A stretch of 64,000 nucleotides of DNA. It comes from Microbacterium sp. LKL04 (GTDB lineage: Bacteria > Actinomycetota > Actinomycetes > Actinomycetales > Microbacteriaceae). The position numbers were made by a program, and so were the translations under genes. Below are positions 54,342 through 64,000 of this stretch, one piece after another. The stretch lies in the NCBI RefSeq assembly GCF_900102005.1, contig NZ_LT627736.1, positions 868,001 to 932,000 on the forward strand, read 5' to 3'. How positions within the stretch are numbered: position 1 is the first letter of the stretch; every line of letters starts with the position of its first letter. A model generated the notes under the pieces. The model was not told where the DNA came from. It made no database searches and saw only the letters and a program-made list of their open reading frames with translations.

Positions 54342-55642
54342 GCGAGAGCATCCTCATCCGCGGGGCGCGGATCGACGGCGGCATCGCCGCGGACATCCTG
54401 ATCCGAGACGGTGTCATCGCCGAGCTCGGCACGGGCCTCAGCGAGAACGGCGCACGGACGGTGGATGGCGACGGCCTGATCGCACTGCCCGGCTTGGTGG
54501 ATCTGCACACCCACCTCCGAGAGCCGGGCTACGAGGCGTCCGAGACGATCCTGTCGGGCTCCCGCGCCGCCGCCGCCGGCGGCTACACGACGGTGTTCGC
54601 CATGCCGAACACCTCTCCGGTCGCCGACACGGCCGGCGTCGTCGAGCAGGAGCTCGCCCTGGGCGAGGCCGCCGGCTACGCCCACGTCCAGCCGATCGGC
54701 GCCGTCACGGTCGGGCAGAAGGGCGAGCGGCTCGCCGAGCTCGGCGCGATGGCCTCATCACGCGCCCGCGTCCGCGTCTTCAGCGACGACGGCTTCTGCG
54801 TCTTCGACCCGCTCATCATGCGCCGGGCGCTGGAGTACGTGAAGTCCTTCGACGGCGTCGTCGCGCAGCACGCGCAGGACCCGCGACTGACCGAGGGTGC
54901 GCAGATGAACGAGGGCACCGTCTCGGCCGAGCTCGGCCTCACGGGATGGCCGGCCGTCGCCGAGGAATCGATCATCGCGCGCGATGTGCTCCTCGCCGAG
55001 CACGTCGGTTCGCGCCTGCACGTCTGCCACCTCTCGACTGCCGGCTCCGTCGACCTGATCCGGTGGGCGAAGAAGCGCGGCATCAACGTCACGGCCGAGG
55101 TCACGCCCCACCACCTGCTGCTGACCGAGGACCTCGTCCGCGGATACGACCCGCGCTTCAAGGTCAACCCGCCGCTGCGGCGGGACGAGGATGTGCGCGC
55201 GGTCCGAGAGGGACTCGCGGACGGCACGATCGACATCGTCGCCACCGACCACGCCCCGCATCCCGCCGAAGCGAAGACCTGCGAATGGCAGGCTGCGGCC
55301 AACGGGATGGTCGGACTCGAGTCCGCCCTCCGCGTCGTGCACGCCGCGATGGTCGAAACGGGTCTGCTCGAGTGGTCCGACGTCGTCCGTGTCATGTCAT
55401 CGGCCCCTGCTCGCATCGGCAGGCTCGCGGATGCCGGGACCCCGATCGCGGTCGGATCGCCGGCATCCCTCGCCCTCTACGACCCGGCGCCGGTCCGCGC
55501 ATTCAGCACGGACGACCTGCGGGGCAGCAGTGTGAACTCGCCCTACCTGGGGCGGGAGCTGCCGGGCGAGGTACGCGCGACGTTCTTCCGCGGCCGACAG
55601 ACCGTCGCCGACGGCGCGGTCGTCGCCGAGGTCGCCTCGTGA
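54338..55642 (+). CDS. pyrC: Dihydroorotase
   Basis: Cyclises carbamoyl aspartate. 434 residues, class I amidohydrolase. Zinc ligands in [14 protein letters not shown] near residue 56, the AQHAQD site near 183, [10 protein letters not shown] near 228, and [13 protein letters not shown] near 303 with the catalytic Asp. It overlaps the next membrane-protein gene by GTGA. Confidence 0.96.
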   Translation: MSESILIRGARIDGGIAADILIRDGVIAELGTGLSENGARTVDGDGLIALPGLVDLHTHLREPGYEASETILSGSRAAAAGGYTTVFAMPNTSPVADTAGVVEQELALGEAAGYAHVQPIGAVTVGQKGERLAELGAMASSRARVRVFSDDGFCVFDPLIMRRALEYVKSFDGVVAQHAQDPRLTEGAQMNEGTVSAELGLTGWPAVAEESIIARDVLLAEHVGSRLHVCHLSTAGSVDLIRWAKKRGINVTAEVTPHHLLLTEDLVRGYDPRFKVNPPLRRDEDVRAVREGLADGTIDIVATDHAPHPAEAKTCEWQAAANGMVGLESALRVVHAAMVETGLLEWSDVVRVMSSAPARIGRLADAGTPIAVGSPASLALYDPAPVRAFSTDDLRGSSVNSPYLGRELPGEVRATFFRGRQTVADGAVVAEVAS

Positions 55643-56172
55643 CGCGCGAGGCTGCCGTCCTCGTCATGGTGGCGGTCGCCGTCCTGCTGATCGTGATCGG
55701 ACTGATCGCCTGGCGACGACGATCGAGGCGGGATGCGGGCCTGACCGCCCCGGTCGGCGATGCCCCCGACGGTGCCGTCACGAGTCTCCGCTCGGAGGGA
55801 CTGTACGTCGCCACGACCCGTCACGACGATGCGCTGGAACGGCTCGCGATCCGCGGGCTCGCCTTCCGGTCCCGCGTCGACGTGACCGTGACCGATGCCG
55901 GCGTGGCTCTCGATCTGACCGGCCAGCCGCGGATCTTCCTCGCCGCGGACGCCCTGGTCTCCGTGGGCCAGGCGACGGTCGCCATCGACCGGGTCGTCGA
56001 GCGCGACGGCCTCGTCCGTCTCGCGTGGACCACCCCGGAAGGCACGGTCGTCGACAGCTACCTCCGCCCGCAGGACCTCTCCGCGCGATCGCTCAGCGAC
56101 GCGATCAGCCGGGTCCTCCCCGCCACCTCTTCTCCCACCTCTCCCCAGCAGATTCCCGGAAGCGACGCATGA
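55639..56172 (+). CDS. Membrane-anchored PH-like protein of the pyr operon
   Basis: 177 residues: one N-terminal membrane helix (about residues 6-26) with a basic RRRSRRD stop, then a beta-rich domain with [20 protein letters not shown] near 53. A homologous membrane protein sits between pyrC and carA in mycobacteria (Rv1382), so the position is conserved but its function is unknown. GTG at 55639 overlaps pyrC; the frame is open upstream through pyrC and is not used there. ATGA overlap with carA. Confidence 0.82.
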   Translation: MTREAAVLVMVAVAVLLIVIGLIAWRRRSRRDAGLTAPVGDAPDGAVTSLRSEGLYVATTRHDDALERLAIRGLAFRSRVDVTVTDAGVALDLTGQPRIFLAADALVSVGQATVAIDRVVERDGLVRLAWTTPEGTVVDSYLRPQDLSARSLSDAISRVLPATSSPTSPQQIPGSDA

Positions 56173-57329
56173 GCATTCAGAAATTCCAAGCTCCCGAACC
56201 CGCCGTCCTCGTCCTCGAGGACGGTACCCGACACCCCGGGCACGCCTACGGCGCCCGCGGCACCACCCTCGGCGAGGTCGTCTTCGCCACGGCGATGACC
56301 GGGTACCAGGAGACGATCACCGACCCGTCCTACGCGGGTCAGATCGTTCTCCAGACCGCACCGCACATCGGCAACACCGGCATGAACGGCGAGGACCACG
56401 AGTCCCGCCGCATCTGGGTGTCGGGGTACGTCGTGCGCGACCCCTCGCGCATCGTCTCCAACTGGCGCGCCGACCACTCGCTCGAGGACGCCCTCGTCCG
56501 CGACGGCATCGTCGGCATCAGCGGCATCGACACGCGCGCGGTCACCCGGGTGCTGCGATCAGCGGGCTCCATGCGGGGCGGGGTGTTCTCAGGGGATGAC
56601 GCGGCGCTCAGCGACGACGAGCAGCTGCGCATCGTGCGCGAGGCGCCCGAGATGAGCGGGCAGAACCTGTCCGCGGACGTCTCGGTGCCCGCCGCGCAGG
56701 TGACCCCCGCCGTGGGCGAGAAGATCGGCAACCTCGCGATCCTCGACCTCGGCGTGAAGCAGGCCACCGTGAACAACCTCGCCGCCCGCGGGTTCGAGGT
56801 CCACGTCCTGCCGCAGACGATCTCGTTCGCCGATATCCAGGCCGTCGACCCCGTCGCCGTCTTCTACTCGAACGGCCCCGGCGACCCCGCGGCATCCGAT
56901 CGTCACGTCGCGCTCCTGCGCGAGGTCCTCGACGCCCGCCTGCCGTTCTTCGGCATCTGCTTCGGCAACCAGCTGTTCGGCCGCGCCCTCGGGTTCGGGA
57001 CGTACAAGCTGCCCTTCGGGCACCGCGGCATCAACCAGCCGGTCCTCGACAAGACCACGGGCCGCGTCGAGATCACGGCGCACAACCACGGCTTCGCTGT
57101 CGACGCGCCCATCGAGGGCGTCATCGACAGCCCGAACGGCTACGGCCGCGTCGAGGTCAGCCACGTGGGCCTCAACGACAACGTGGTGGAGGGCCTTCGC
57201 GCCCTCGACCTCCCGGCGTTCAGCGTGCAGTACCACCCCGAGGCCGCCGCCGGCCCGCACGACGCCAACTACCTGTTCGACCGCTTCCGCGACCTCGTGG
57301 TCGCCACCCAGGAGACGAAGAATGCCTAA
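56169..57329 (+). CDS. carA: Carbamoyl-phosphate synthase small (glutaminase) subunit
   Basis: Supplies ammonia from glutamine to CarB. 386 residues. The N-terminal domain begins [19 protein letters not shown]. The C-terminal class I glutaminase has the nucleophile Cys in [12 protein letters not shown] near 262 and the His-Glu pair in [15 protein letters not shown] near 350. ATG at 56169 by overlap with the previous gene. 8-base overlap with carB. Confidence 0.97.
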   Translation: MSIQKFQAPEPAVLVLEDGTRHPGHAYGARGTTLGEVVFATAMTGYQETITDPSYAGQIVLQTAPHIGNTGMNGEDHESRRIWVSGYVVRDPSRIVSNWRADHSLEDALVRDGIVGISGIDTRAVTRVLRSAGSMRGGVFSGDDAALSDDEQLRIVREAPEMSGQNLSADVSVPAAQVTPAVGEKIGNLAILDLGVKQATVNNLAARGFEVHVLPQTISFADIQAVDPVAVFYSNGPGDPAASDRHVALLREVLDARLPFFGICFGNQLFGRALGFGTYKLPFGHRGINQPVLDKTTGRVEITAHNHGFAVDAPIEGVIDSPNGYGRVEVSHVGLNDNVVEGLRALDLPAFSVQYHPEAAAGPHDANYLFDRFRDLVVATQETKNA

Positions 57330-60300
57330 GCGCGACGACATCCAGAGCGTCCTCGTCATCGGATCGGGCCCGATCGTCATCGGTCAGGCCTGCGAGTTCG
57401 ACTACTCCGGCACCCAGGCGTGCCGGGTCCTCCGCGAGGAGGGCGTCCGCGTCATCCTCGTCAACTCGAACCCGGCCACGATCATGACCGACCCCGACTT
57501 CGCCGACGCGACGTACGTCGAGCCGATCACCCCCGAGGTGATCGAGACGATCATCGCCAAGGAGAAGCCCGACGCGATCCTGCCGACCCTCGGCGGCCAG
57601 ACCGCCCTGAACGCGGCGATGGCCCTCCACGACCGCGGCATCCTCGAGAAGTACGGCGTGGAGCTCATCGGCGCCAAGGTCGACGCGATCCGCAAGGGTG
57701 AGGACCGTCAGGTCTTCAAGGAGCTCGTCCTCGAGTCCGGTGCTGACGTCGCGCGCAGCGTCATCGCCCACACGATGGACGACCTGCTCGCCGGTGCCGA
57801 GGAGCTCGGCTACCCCCTCGTCGTCCGGCCCTCGTTCACGATGGGCGGCCTCGGATCCGGCTTCGCGTACGACGAGGAGGACCTCCGCCGCATCGGCGGC
57901 GCGGGCCTGCGCGACTCGCCCACGACCGAGGTGCTCCTCGAGGAGTCGATCCTCGGCTGGAAGGAGTACGAGCTCGAGCTCATGCGCGACACCGCCGACA
58001 ACACGGTGGTCGTCTGCTCGATCGAGAACGTCGACCCCGTCGGTGTGCACACCGGAGACTCGATCACCGTCGCTCCCGCGCTCACGCTGACCGACCGCGA
58101 GTACCAGAAGCTCCGCGACATCGGCATCGACATCATCCGCGCCGTCGGCGTCGACACCGGTGGCTGCAACATCCAGTTCGCCGTCGACCCGGCGACCGGC
58201 CGCATCATCGTCATCGAGATGAACCCGCGCGTCTCGCGCTCGTCCGCCCTCGCCTCGAAGGCGACCGGCTTCCCGATCGCGAAGCTCGCCGCGAAGCTCG
58301 CCATCGGGTACCGCCTCGACGAGGTGCCGAACGACATCACGAAGGCGACCCCGGCGAGTTTCGAGCCGACGCTCGACTACGTCGTCGTCAAGGTGCCCCG
58401 CTTCAACTTCGAGAAGTTCCCCGCCGCCGACACGACCCTCACGACCACCATGAAGTCGGTCGGCGAGGCGATGGCGATCGGCCGCAACTACACGACCGCG
58501 CTCCAGAAGGCGCTCCGCTCCCTCGAGAAGCGCGGCTCCAGCTTCCACTGGGGACCCGAGGAGCGCTCGATGGAGGAGCTCCTCGAGGTCTCGAAGACGC
58601 CCACCGACGGCCGCATCGTCGTCCTGCAGCAGGCGCTCCGCAAGGGCGCGACGCTCGAGCAGGCGTTCGACGCCACCGCGATCGACCCCTGGTTCCTCGA
58701 CCAGATGATCCTCATCAACGAGGTCGCCGAGTACATCCGCGACGCGGACGAGCTGACCGAGGACATTCTGCGCCTCGCGAAGGACCACGGCTTCAGCGAT
58801 GCTCAGATCGCGGAACTCCGCGGTCTCGGCGAGACGGACGTGCGCGGCATCCGTCACGGCTTCGGCCTGCGCCCCGTGTACAAGACGGTCGACACCTGCG
58901 CGGGCGAGTTCCCGGCGCTCACGCCGTACCACTACTCGTCGTACGACCGTGAGACCGAGGTCACGCCGAGCGAAGGACGCAAGGTCGTCATCATCGGCTC
59001 CGGCCCCAACCGCATCGGCCAGGGCGTCGAGTTCGACTACTCGTGCGTCCACGCCTCGTTCGCGCTGTCGGATGCCGGTTTCGAGACGATCATGGTCAAC
59101 TGCAACCCCGAGACGGTCTCGACCGACTACGACACGAGCGACCGCCTCTACTTCGAGCCGCTCACGCTGGAGGACGTCCTCGAGGTGCTGCACGCCGAGG
59201 CGCAGTCGGGCGAGATCGTCGGTGTCATCTGCCAGCTCGGCGGGCAGACGCCGCTGGGCCTCGCGAAGGGCATCGAGGCGGCCGGGTACACCATCCTGGG
59301 CACGAAGCCCGCCGCGATCGACATCGCGGAGGAGCGAGAGCTCTTCTCGCAGCTGCTCGACCGCGCGGGTCTCACCGCGCCGCGTCATGGGACGGCCACC
59401 GACGAGGCGGGCGCTATCGCCATCGCCGATGAGATCGGCTACCCCGTGCTCGTCCGCCCCAGCTTCGTGCTCGGCGGACGCGGCATGGAGATCGTGTACG
59501 ACACCGAGAGCCTGCGCGACTACTTCGTGCGCATCGCCGACCAGGCGATCATCCGCGAGGATGCTCCGCTCCTGGTCGACCGCTTCCTCGACGACGCGGT
59601 GGAGATCGACGTCGATGCGCTCTTCGACGGCGAGCAGCTCTACATCGGCGGCGTCATGGAGCACCTCGAAGAGGCCGGCATCCACTCCGGCGACTCGTCG
59701 TGCACCCTGCCGCCCATGTCGCTCGGCCGGGGCGAGATCGACCGGGTGCGCGTCGCGACTCACGCCATCGCCGAGGGCGTCGGCGTGCGAGGCCTCCTGA
59801 ACGTCCAGTTCGCCGTGTCGGCGGGCGTCCTTTACGTCATCGAAGCCAACCCTCGCGCGTCGCGCACGGTGCCCTTCGTCTCGAAGGCACTCGGCATCCC
59901 GATGGCCAAGGCCGCCAGCCGCATCATGGCGGGCGCCTCGATCGCCGAGCTCGTCGCGGAAGGCCTGCTTCCGGAGCAGGACGGCTCGCGTGTGCCGCTC
60001 GACGCCCCCGTCGCCGTCAAGGAGGCCGTGCTGCCGTTCAAGCGGTTCCGCACCGCCGACGGCCGCACCGTCGACTCCGTGCTCGGCCCCGAGATGCGCT
60101 CCACCGGTGAGGTCATGGGAATCGATCGGGACTTCCCGACCGCGTTCGCGAAGAGCCAGGCCGCAGCGTACGGCGGGATGCCGACCTCGGGAACCGTCTT
60201 CCTCTCGGTCGCCGACGACGATAAGCGAGCCGTCATCCTGCCAGCGCACCGTCTGCAGGAGCTCGGGTACACGCTCATCGCCACGGAGGGCACGGCGGAG

Positions 60301-60609
60301 ATCCTCGCGCGCAACGGCATCCGGGTCGAAGTCGTCTCCAAGTACTCCGAGACGCAGGACTCAGGTGACTCGAACGTCGTCGACCTCATCAACGCGGGCG
60401 AGATCGACATCGTCGTGAACACCCCCTCGGGCGGCATCGCGCGGGCCGACGGCTACGAGATCCGCGCCGCCGCGGTGGCCGCCGACAAGGCGCTGTTCAC
60501 CACGATGGCGGTGCTCGGCGCGGCGGTGTCGGCGATGCCCGTCCTGCGGAACGGGTTCGAGGTCCGGAGCCTGCAGGAGTACGCCGCCGACCGGAAGGCG
60601 GCGGTGTGA
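57322..60609 (+). CDS. carB: Carbamoyl-phosphate synthase large subunit
   Basis: Makes carbamoyl phosphate from bicarbonate, ammonia and two ATP, feeding pyrimidines and arginine. 1095 residues, normal. Two homologous halves: [20 protein letters not shown] near residues 11-30 and [19 protein letters not shown] near 556. Each has an ATP-grasp domain ([14 protein letters not shown] near 234; [12 protein letters not shown] near 781). The C-terminal MGS-like allosteric domain begins near 950. Longest gene of the window; coupled to pyrF by GTGA. Confidence 0.98.
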   Translation: MPKRDDIQSVLVIGSGPIVIGQACEFDYSGTQACRVLREEGVRVILVNSNPATIMTDPDFADATYVEPITPEVIETIIAKEKPDAILPTLGGQTALNAAMALHDRGILEKYGVELIGAKVDAIRKGEDRQVFKELVLESGADVARSVIAHTMDDLLAGAEELGYPLVVRPSFTMGGLGSGFAYDEEDLRRIGGAGLRDSPTTEVLLEESILGWKEYELELMRDTADNTVVVCSIENVDPVGVHTGDSITVAPALTLTDREYQKLRDIGIDIIRAVGVDTGGCNIQFAVDPATGRIIVIEMNPRVSRSSALASKATGFPIAKLAAKLAIGYRLDEVPNDITKATPASFEPTLDYVVVKVPRFNFEKFPAADTTLTTTMKSVGEAMAIGRNYTTALQKALRSLEKRGSSFHWGPEERSMEELLEVSKTPTDGRIVVLQQALRKGATLEQAFDATAIDPWFLDQMILINEVAEYIRDADELTEDILRLAKDHGFSDAQIAELRGLGETDVRGIRHGFGLRPVYKTVDTCAGEFPALTPYHYSSYDRETEVTPSEGRKVVIIGSGPNRIGQGVEFDYSCVHASFALSDAGFETIMVNCNPETVSTDYDTSDRLYFEPLTLEDVLEVLHAEAQSGEIVGVICQLGGQTPLGLAKGIEAAGYTILGTKPAAIDIAEERELFSQLLDRAGLTAPRHGTATDEAGAIAIADEIGYPVLVRPSFVLGGRGMEIVYDTESLRDYFVRIADQAIIREDAPLLVDRFLDDAVEIDVDALFDGEQLYIGGVMEHLEEAGIHSGDSSCTLPPMSLGRGEIDRVRVATHAIAEGVGVRGLLNVQFAVSAGVLYVIEANPRASRTVPFVSKALGIPMAKAASRIMAGASIAELVAEGLLPEQDGSRVPLDAPVAVKEAVLPFKRFRTADGRTVDSVLGPEMRSTGEVMGIDRDFPTAFAKSQAAAYGGMPTSGTVFLSVADDDKRAVILPAHRLQELGYTLIATEGTAEILARNGIRVEVVSKYSETQDSGDSNVVDLINAGEIDIVVNTPSGGIARADGYEIRAAAVAADKALFTTMAVLGAAVSAMPVLRNGFEVRSLQEYAADRKAAV

Positions 60610-61469
60610 CCTCATTCGGTTCGCGGCTGGCCGCGGCGCTCGACGCCCGCGGTCCGCTGTGCGTCGGCATCGACCCTCACGCGTCGCTCCTGGCCGCGTG
60701 GGGGCTCCCGGCATCCGCTGCGGGCGTCCGCGACTTCGGGCTCCGCGTCGTGGATGCCGCGCGCACCCGTGTCGGTGTGGTCAAGCCGCAGGTGGCGTTC
60801 TTCGAGCGCTTCGGGTCAGCGGGCTACGCGGCACTCGAGGACGTCATCGGGACGGCCCGCGCAGCGGGCCTGATCGTCATCGCCGACGCGAAGCGCGGCG
60901 ACATCGGGAGCACGATGGACGGGTACGCCGAGTCCTGGCTGTCGGCCGGTTCTCCGCTCGAATCCGACGCGGTGACCGTGAGCCCCTACCTCGGACCGGA
61001 TTCGCTGCGCGGCACGATCGCGACGGCCGTTCGAGAGGGCAAGGGCGTCTACGTCCTCGCGGCGACCAGCAACCCCGAGGCCGCAGGCCTCCAGTCCGCT
61101 GAGATCACCGCAGTCGACGCCGAGCGCGGCCAGACGGTGGCGGACTGGGTCGCGCAGCGCGCCGGCGCGGCGAACTCGTCGGCAGTGGTGGGGGAGGACC
61201 GTTTCGGTCCGGTCGGCTTCGTCGTCGGGGCTACAGTGGAGCGCGCAGATCTCGGACTGACGGATGCCTCGCTGCACCGCGCGTCCCTTCTCGCCCCCGG
61301 ATTCGGAGCGCAGGGTGCCCGCCTTCGCGACATCTCCGAGCGGTTCGGTGCCCTGGCGCCGCAGGTGCTCGCCAGCGCGAGCCGCAGCATCCTCGGCGCG
61401 GGTCCCGACGGGATCGCCACCGCCATCGACACCCACAACTCCGAACTCCAGGACGCCCGACATGCCTGA
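60606..61469 (+). CDS. pyrF: Orotidine 5'-phosphate decarboxylase (mycobacterial type)
   Basis: Forms UMP. 287 residues, the longer type 2 enzyme seen in mycobacteria and myxobacteria. [17 protein letters not shown] near residue 18, [13 protein letters not shown] near 58, and the catalytic [17 protein letters not shown] near 95-111. The GTG at 60606 overlaps carB; the 3' end overlaps the gmk fusion gene by 8 bases. pyrD and pyrE are not in this window. Confidence 0.95.
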   Translation: MTSFGSRLAAALDARGPLCVGIDPHASLLAAWGLPASAAGVRDFGLRVVDAARTRVGVVKPQVAFFERFGSAGYAALEDVIGTARAAGLIVIADAKRGDIGSTMDGYAESWLSAGSPLESDAVTVSPYLGPDSLRGTIATAVREGKGVYVLAATSNPEAAGLQSAEITAVDAERGQTVADWVAQRAGAANSSAVVGEDRFGPVGFVVGATVERADLGLTDASLHRASLLAPGFGAQGARLRDISERFGALAPQVLASASRSILGAGPDGIATAIDTHNSELQDARHA

Positions 61470-62358
61470 CTCCCGCACCCCTCCCGAGGTCGACCGCGCC
61501 GCCGCGTCGCGTCGTGCCGTCGCTGCGCGCCGCGAGCGTGCCGCCCTCAAGCGCGACGTGTCGACGCGCGTCATCAGCCCGCAGGACCTGCTGCGGCGCG
61601 CATGGGCCGAGCCGCAGTCCGCGGCCGCCGCGATGCGCGTGACCGAATTCCTCACCGCGATCCCTGCCATCGGCGAGGGCAAGCGCGACCGCATCCTCGC
61701 GGACCTGCAGATCGCCCCGGTGAAGAAGATCGGCGGTCTCGGCATCCGCCAGCGGCAGGTGCTGCAGGACTACCTCGACCGTCGCCTGCCCGAGCCGCGC
61801 GCGCGCGAGGCACGGAGCCGTCTGATCGTGCTCGCCGGCCCCACTGCGGTCGGGAAGGGGACGGTCGCAGCGCACATCAAGGAGCACCACCCCGAGATCC
61901 TCCTCTCGGTGTCCGCGACGACGCGTCCGCCGCGACCGGGCGAGGTCGAGGGCGAGCACTACTTCTTCGTCGACGACGCCGAATTCGATCGGATGGTCGA
62001 GGCGGGTGAGCTCCTCGAATACGCGACGGTGCACAACGCATACCGCTACGGCACCCCGCGTCGCCCGATCGATGTCGCCCTCGCCGAAGGGCGGACCGTT
62101 CTGCTCGAGATCGATCTGCAGGGCGCGCGCCAGGTCCGCGCCGCCGCTCCCGACGCGACGCTCGTCTTCCTTCTGCCGCCCAGCTGGGACGAGCTCGTGA
62201 ACCGGCTCGTCGGTCGGGGGACCGAGGGCGAAGAGGAGCGGGCACGCCGGCTGAAGACCGCACGGGTCGAGCTCGCCTCGCAGGGCGAGTTCGACTACCG
62301 CGTCGTGAACGACGACGTCGCGCGCGCCGCGGCGGAGGTCGCCCGACTCGCACACTGA
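61462..62358 (+). CDS. gmk: mIHF-like domain fused to guanylate kinase
   Basis: 298 residues, about 100 more than ordinary Gmk. Residues about 10-105 resemble the actinobacterial integration host factor mIHF: SRRAVAARRERAALKRDV, then MRVTEFLTAIPAIGEGKRDR and KKIGGLGIRQRQVLQDYL. Guanylate kinase follows: P-loop VLAGPTAVGKGTV near 122, SATTRPPRPGEVEGEHYFFV near 151-170 and the lid/end region LVGRGTEGEEERARRL near 250. Gmk phosphorylates GMP. In mycobacteria mihF is a separate gene just before gmk; here both are one frame. ATG at 61462 overlaps pyrF. Confidence 0.93.
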   Translation: MPDSRTPPEVDRAAASRRAVAARRERAALKRDVSTRVISPQDLLRRAWAEPQSAAAAMRVTEFLTAIPAIGEGKRDRILADLQIAPVKKIGGLGIRQRQVLQDYLDRRLPEPRAREARSRLIVLAGPTAVGKGTVAAHIKEHHPEILLSVSATTRPPRPGEVEGEHYFFVDDAEFDRMVEAGELLEYATVHNAYRYGTPRRPIDVALAEGRTVLLEIDLQGARQVRAAAPDATLVFLLPPSWDELVNRLVGRGTEGEEERARRLKTARVELASQGEFDYRVVNDDVARAAAEVARLAH

Positions 62359-62396
62359 CGCACGCCGCGGCATCCCGGCGCTTCGTTTCACATCGT

Positions 62397-62402
62397 TACG
62401 CT
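62397..62402 (+). promoter_or_regulatory. Possible -10 element of the ABC importer genes
   Basis: TACGCT would start transcription near 62409, about 34 bases before the ATG at 62443. No convincing -35 box or operator was recognised in the 84-base gap after gmk. Confidence 0.3.
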
Positions 62403-62442
62403 CCGATGCGGGAGCCGCGCCGGGGTCCGGGAAGCTGGACTC

Positions 62443-63282
62443 ATGTCCACCGTGCTCGCCGCCTCCGACGCTGCCCGGAGCACGACCGCACCGCGGGGTG
62501 CCGTGTCGCTGTCGGGTGTTCGTCGGACCTTCTCCGGAGCATCCGCGCCCGTCCCCGTCCTGCGCGGGGTGGACCTCGACATCGAACCCGGTGAGATCAT
62601 CGCGATCGTCGGGCCTTCGGGATGCGGCAAGTCGACGCTCCTGCGCCTCCTCGCCGGTCTCGACGCGCCGACGGCCGGATCCGTGACCGTCGACGGCACA
62701 CCACTGCGCGACACGGACGAGCGCACCGCGGTCGCCTTCCAGGAACCGCGCCTGCTGCCGTGGCGCACGATCTCGCAGAACGTCGCCATCGGGATGCCGC
62801 GCGGCACCGCGCGTTCCGACGCGTCCGCTCGCGTGGCCGAGCTCCTCGAACTCGTGGGGCTGACCGCCGCCGCTTCTCTCCGTCCCCGCGAGGTGTCGGG
62901 CGGGATGGCCCAGCGGGCGTCGCTCGCGCGGGCTCTCGCACGCGGACCCGAGGTGCTGCTGCTCGACGAGCCGTTCGGAGCCCTCGACGCCCTCACCCGC
63001 CTCCGGATGCAGGACCTGCTCCTCGACATCCATTCCGCCGAACCCACGACCGTCGTCCTCGTGACGCACGACGTGGAGGAAGCGCTCTACCTGGCAGATC
63101 GCGTGATCCAGCTGCGCGCGATCGATGCCGACTCCGAGGACTCCTCGATCGCCCGCGTGATCGAGGTCCCCGGCATCCGTCCCCGTGACCGCGCCGATCG
63201 CGGCTTCACGGACCTCCGCGCCGAGCTCCTCGCGGGGCTCGGCGTCGACACCCACCGCTCAACCCTTCAGGAGACCCGATGA
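62443..63282 (+). CDS. ABC transporter ATP-binding protein (sulfonate/nitrate/taurine type)
   Basis: 279 residues. Walker A GPSGCGKSTLLRLLAG near residue 60, Q-loop AFQEPRLLPWRT near 97 (the QEPRLLPW form of SsuB/TauB/NrtD proteins), signature VSGGMAQRASLARALA near 151, Walker B EVLLLDEPFGALDALTR near 170 and H-loop VLVTHDVEEALYLADR near 206. It energises import of a small anion such as an alkanesulfonate; the substrate is not certain. The stop overlaps the binding-protein gene by ATGA. Confidence 0.92.
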   Translation: MSTVLAASDAARSTTAPRGAVSLSGVRRTFSGASAPVPVLRGVDLDIEPGEIIAIVGPSGCGKSTLLRLLAGLDAPTAGSVTVDGTPLRDTDERTAVAFQEPRLLPWRTISQNVAIGMPRGTARSDASARVAELLELVGLTAAASLRPREVSGGMAQRASLARALARGPEVLLLDEPFGALDALTRLRMQDLLLDIHSAEPTTVVLVTHDVEEALYLADRVIQLRAIDADSEDSSIARVIEVPGIRPRDRADRGFTDLRAELLAGLGVDTHRSTLQETR

Positions 63283-64000
63283 GCACCGTCATCCGCCGCA
63301 CCGTTCCCGCCCTCGCCGTGGGTGCCGTGGTGATGCTCATGGCGACAGGATGCCTCGCCGGCGAGAACGCGAGCTCGACCTCCGACGGCGCGAGCGCCGG
63401 ATCGTGGTCGACCGACACCCTCTCGATCGACTTCGCGACCTACAACCCGCTCAGCCTCGTGGTGAAGGACCAGGGCCTCATCGAGAAGGCGCTGGGCGAC
63501 GACGTCGACGTCGAGTGGACGCAGTCCGCCGGGTCGAACAAGGCCAACGAGCTCCTCCGCGCCGGAGCGCTCGACGTCGGTTCGACGGCCGGTTCGGCTG
63601 CGCTCCTGGCGCGGGCGAACGGTTCGCCGATCAAGGTCATCGACGTGTACTCGCAGCCGGAGTGGTCGGCGATCGTCGTCGGCCCGGACAGCGACATCAC
63701 CTCGGTCGCCGACCTCAAGGGCAAGAAGGTCGCCGCGACCAGCGGAACCGACCCGTACTTCTTCCTCCTGCAGGCGCTCGAGACCGAGGGCTTGAGCGTC
63801 AAGGACGTCGACGTGCAGAACCTGCAGCACGCGGACGGGCGCGCCGCCCTCGACGGAGGCTCCGTCGACGCGTGGGCGGGTCTCGACCCGATCATGGCGG
63901 CAGCCGAGGTCGAGTCCGGCGACAAGCTCATCTACCGGAACGTCGACTTCAACTCCTACGGCTTCCTCAACGCGACGGAGGAGTTCCTCACCGACCACGA
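63279..64000 (+). CDS. ABC transporter substrate-binding lipoprotein, SsuA/TauA-like (partial)
   Basis: The first 240 codons; the gene runs off the window. A signal peptide leads to the lipobox-like MATGC with Cys at 25, so it is likely a lipoprotein. The NMT1/SsuA-type fold is seen in FATYNPLSLVVKDQGLIEKA near residue 51, GALDVGSTAGSAALLAR near 98 and LKGKKVAATSGTDPYFFLLQ near 146. Coupled to the ATPase gene; the permease gene is expected just beyond the window edge. Confidence 0.9.
   Translation, partial: MSTVIRRTVPALAVGAVVMLMATGCLAGENASSTSDGASAGSWSTDTLSIDFATYNPLSLVVKDQGLIEKALGDDVDVEWTQSAGSNKANELLRAGALDVGSTAGSAALLARANGSPIKVIDVYSQPEWSAIVVGPDSDITSVADLKGKKVAATSGTDPYFFLLQALETEGLSVKDVDVQNLQHADGRAALDGGSVDAWAGLDPIMAAAEVESGDKLIYRNVDFNSYGFLNATEEFLTDH

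Noticed and set aside
57220..60249. A 1009-codon open frame on the minus strand opposite carB, and similar long frames opposite dxs, pepN/fadJ and alaS.
   Set aside because: They mirror conserved plus- or minus-strand genes, have Arg/Asp/Val-rich low-complexity translations and no family motifs. Stop codons are rare in antisense frames of very GC-rich genes.
1..64000. CRISPR arrays, insertion sequences, prophage or integrative elements.
   Set aside because: No regularly spaced repeats, transposase, integrase or phage genes were seen, and base composition and gene style are uniform across the window.

Overview
The window is a contiguous piece of a high-GC actinobacterial chromosome. Gene order (ruvCAB-yajC-secDF-rel, alaS-ruvX-mltG-aro, efp-nusB-pyrR-pyrB-pyrC-carAB-pyrF-gmk), a PyrR-type RNA hairpin over a ribosome binding site, mycobacterial-type PyrF and a DUF7882 protein all point to Actinomycetia. 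The protein sequences, and the abundant word GGATGCC/GGCATCC, fit the family Microbacteriaceae, most likely Microbacterium. No prophage, insertion sequence, CRISPR array or plasmid function was seen, so this is core chromosome. No stretch above 300 bases is empty: the longest region without a protein gene, about 16332-16956, holds four tRNA genes and two terminators.

Layout. 1-4.7 kb: end of aconitase, dxs, pepN. 4.7-9.9 kb (minus strand): a two-gene beta-oxidation operon (hydratase/dehydrogenase plus thiolase), then RNase D and a DUF3000 protein. 9.9-16.3 kb: alpha/beta hydrolase, a RibD-like reductase, zapE, an ammonium channel behind a GlnR-like box, an orphan sugar-binding lipoprotein behind a LacI-type operator, and a PemK-like protein. 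16.3-16.9 kb: tRNA-Val(CAC), Gly(GCC), Cys(GCA), Val(GAC). 17-21.2 kb: small accessory genes (DUF7882, YnfA, a secondary-alcohol dehydrogenase close to Rhodococcus ADH-A, a GcvR-like ACT protein, an AlkD-like repair protein, an ArsB-like permease). 21.4-23.9 kb: thrS and an HIT phosphorylase. 24-27.7 kb: the vitamin B6 locus, with pdxR-pdxY divergent from pdxS-pdxT. 27.7-36.4 kb: yebC, ruvCAB, yajC-secD-secF, rel. 36.4-41.9 kb: an AbiEi-like protein, a DUF349 protein, a small anchored protein, rarA, a TPR-Nudix fusion and rpsD. 42-52.6 kb: alaS, ruvX, mltG, aroE-aroC-aroK-aroB, a GNAT enzyme, aroQ, efp, nusB. 52.8-62.4 kb: the pyrimidine operon, ending in an mIHF-guanylate kinase fusion. 62.4-64 kb: a sulfonate/nitrate-type ABC importer cut by the window edge.

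Many genes are tightly coupled by ATGA/GTGA overlaps. At about thirteen transcription-unit starts a TAnnnT -10 hexamer lies exactly 6 or 7 bases before the start codon, the signature of leaderless mRNAs. Other regulatory signals are the PyrR-binding hairpin, the GlnR-like and LacI-type sites, a possible leader peptide and hairpin before thrS, and a structured rpsD leader. The most unusual observations are a tandem 55-bp duplication of the rpsD tail, the over-abundant GGATGCC word that seems to override codon preference, and two domain fusions (mIHF-Gmk, TPR-Nudix). I saw no clear previously undescribed multi-gene system; most of the window is housekeeping.
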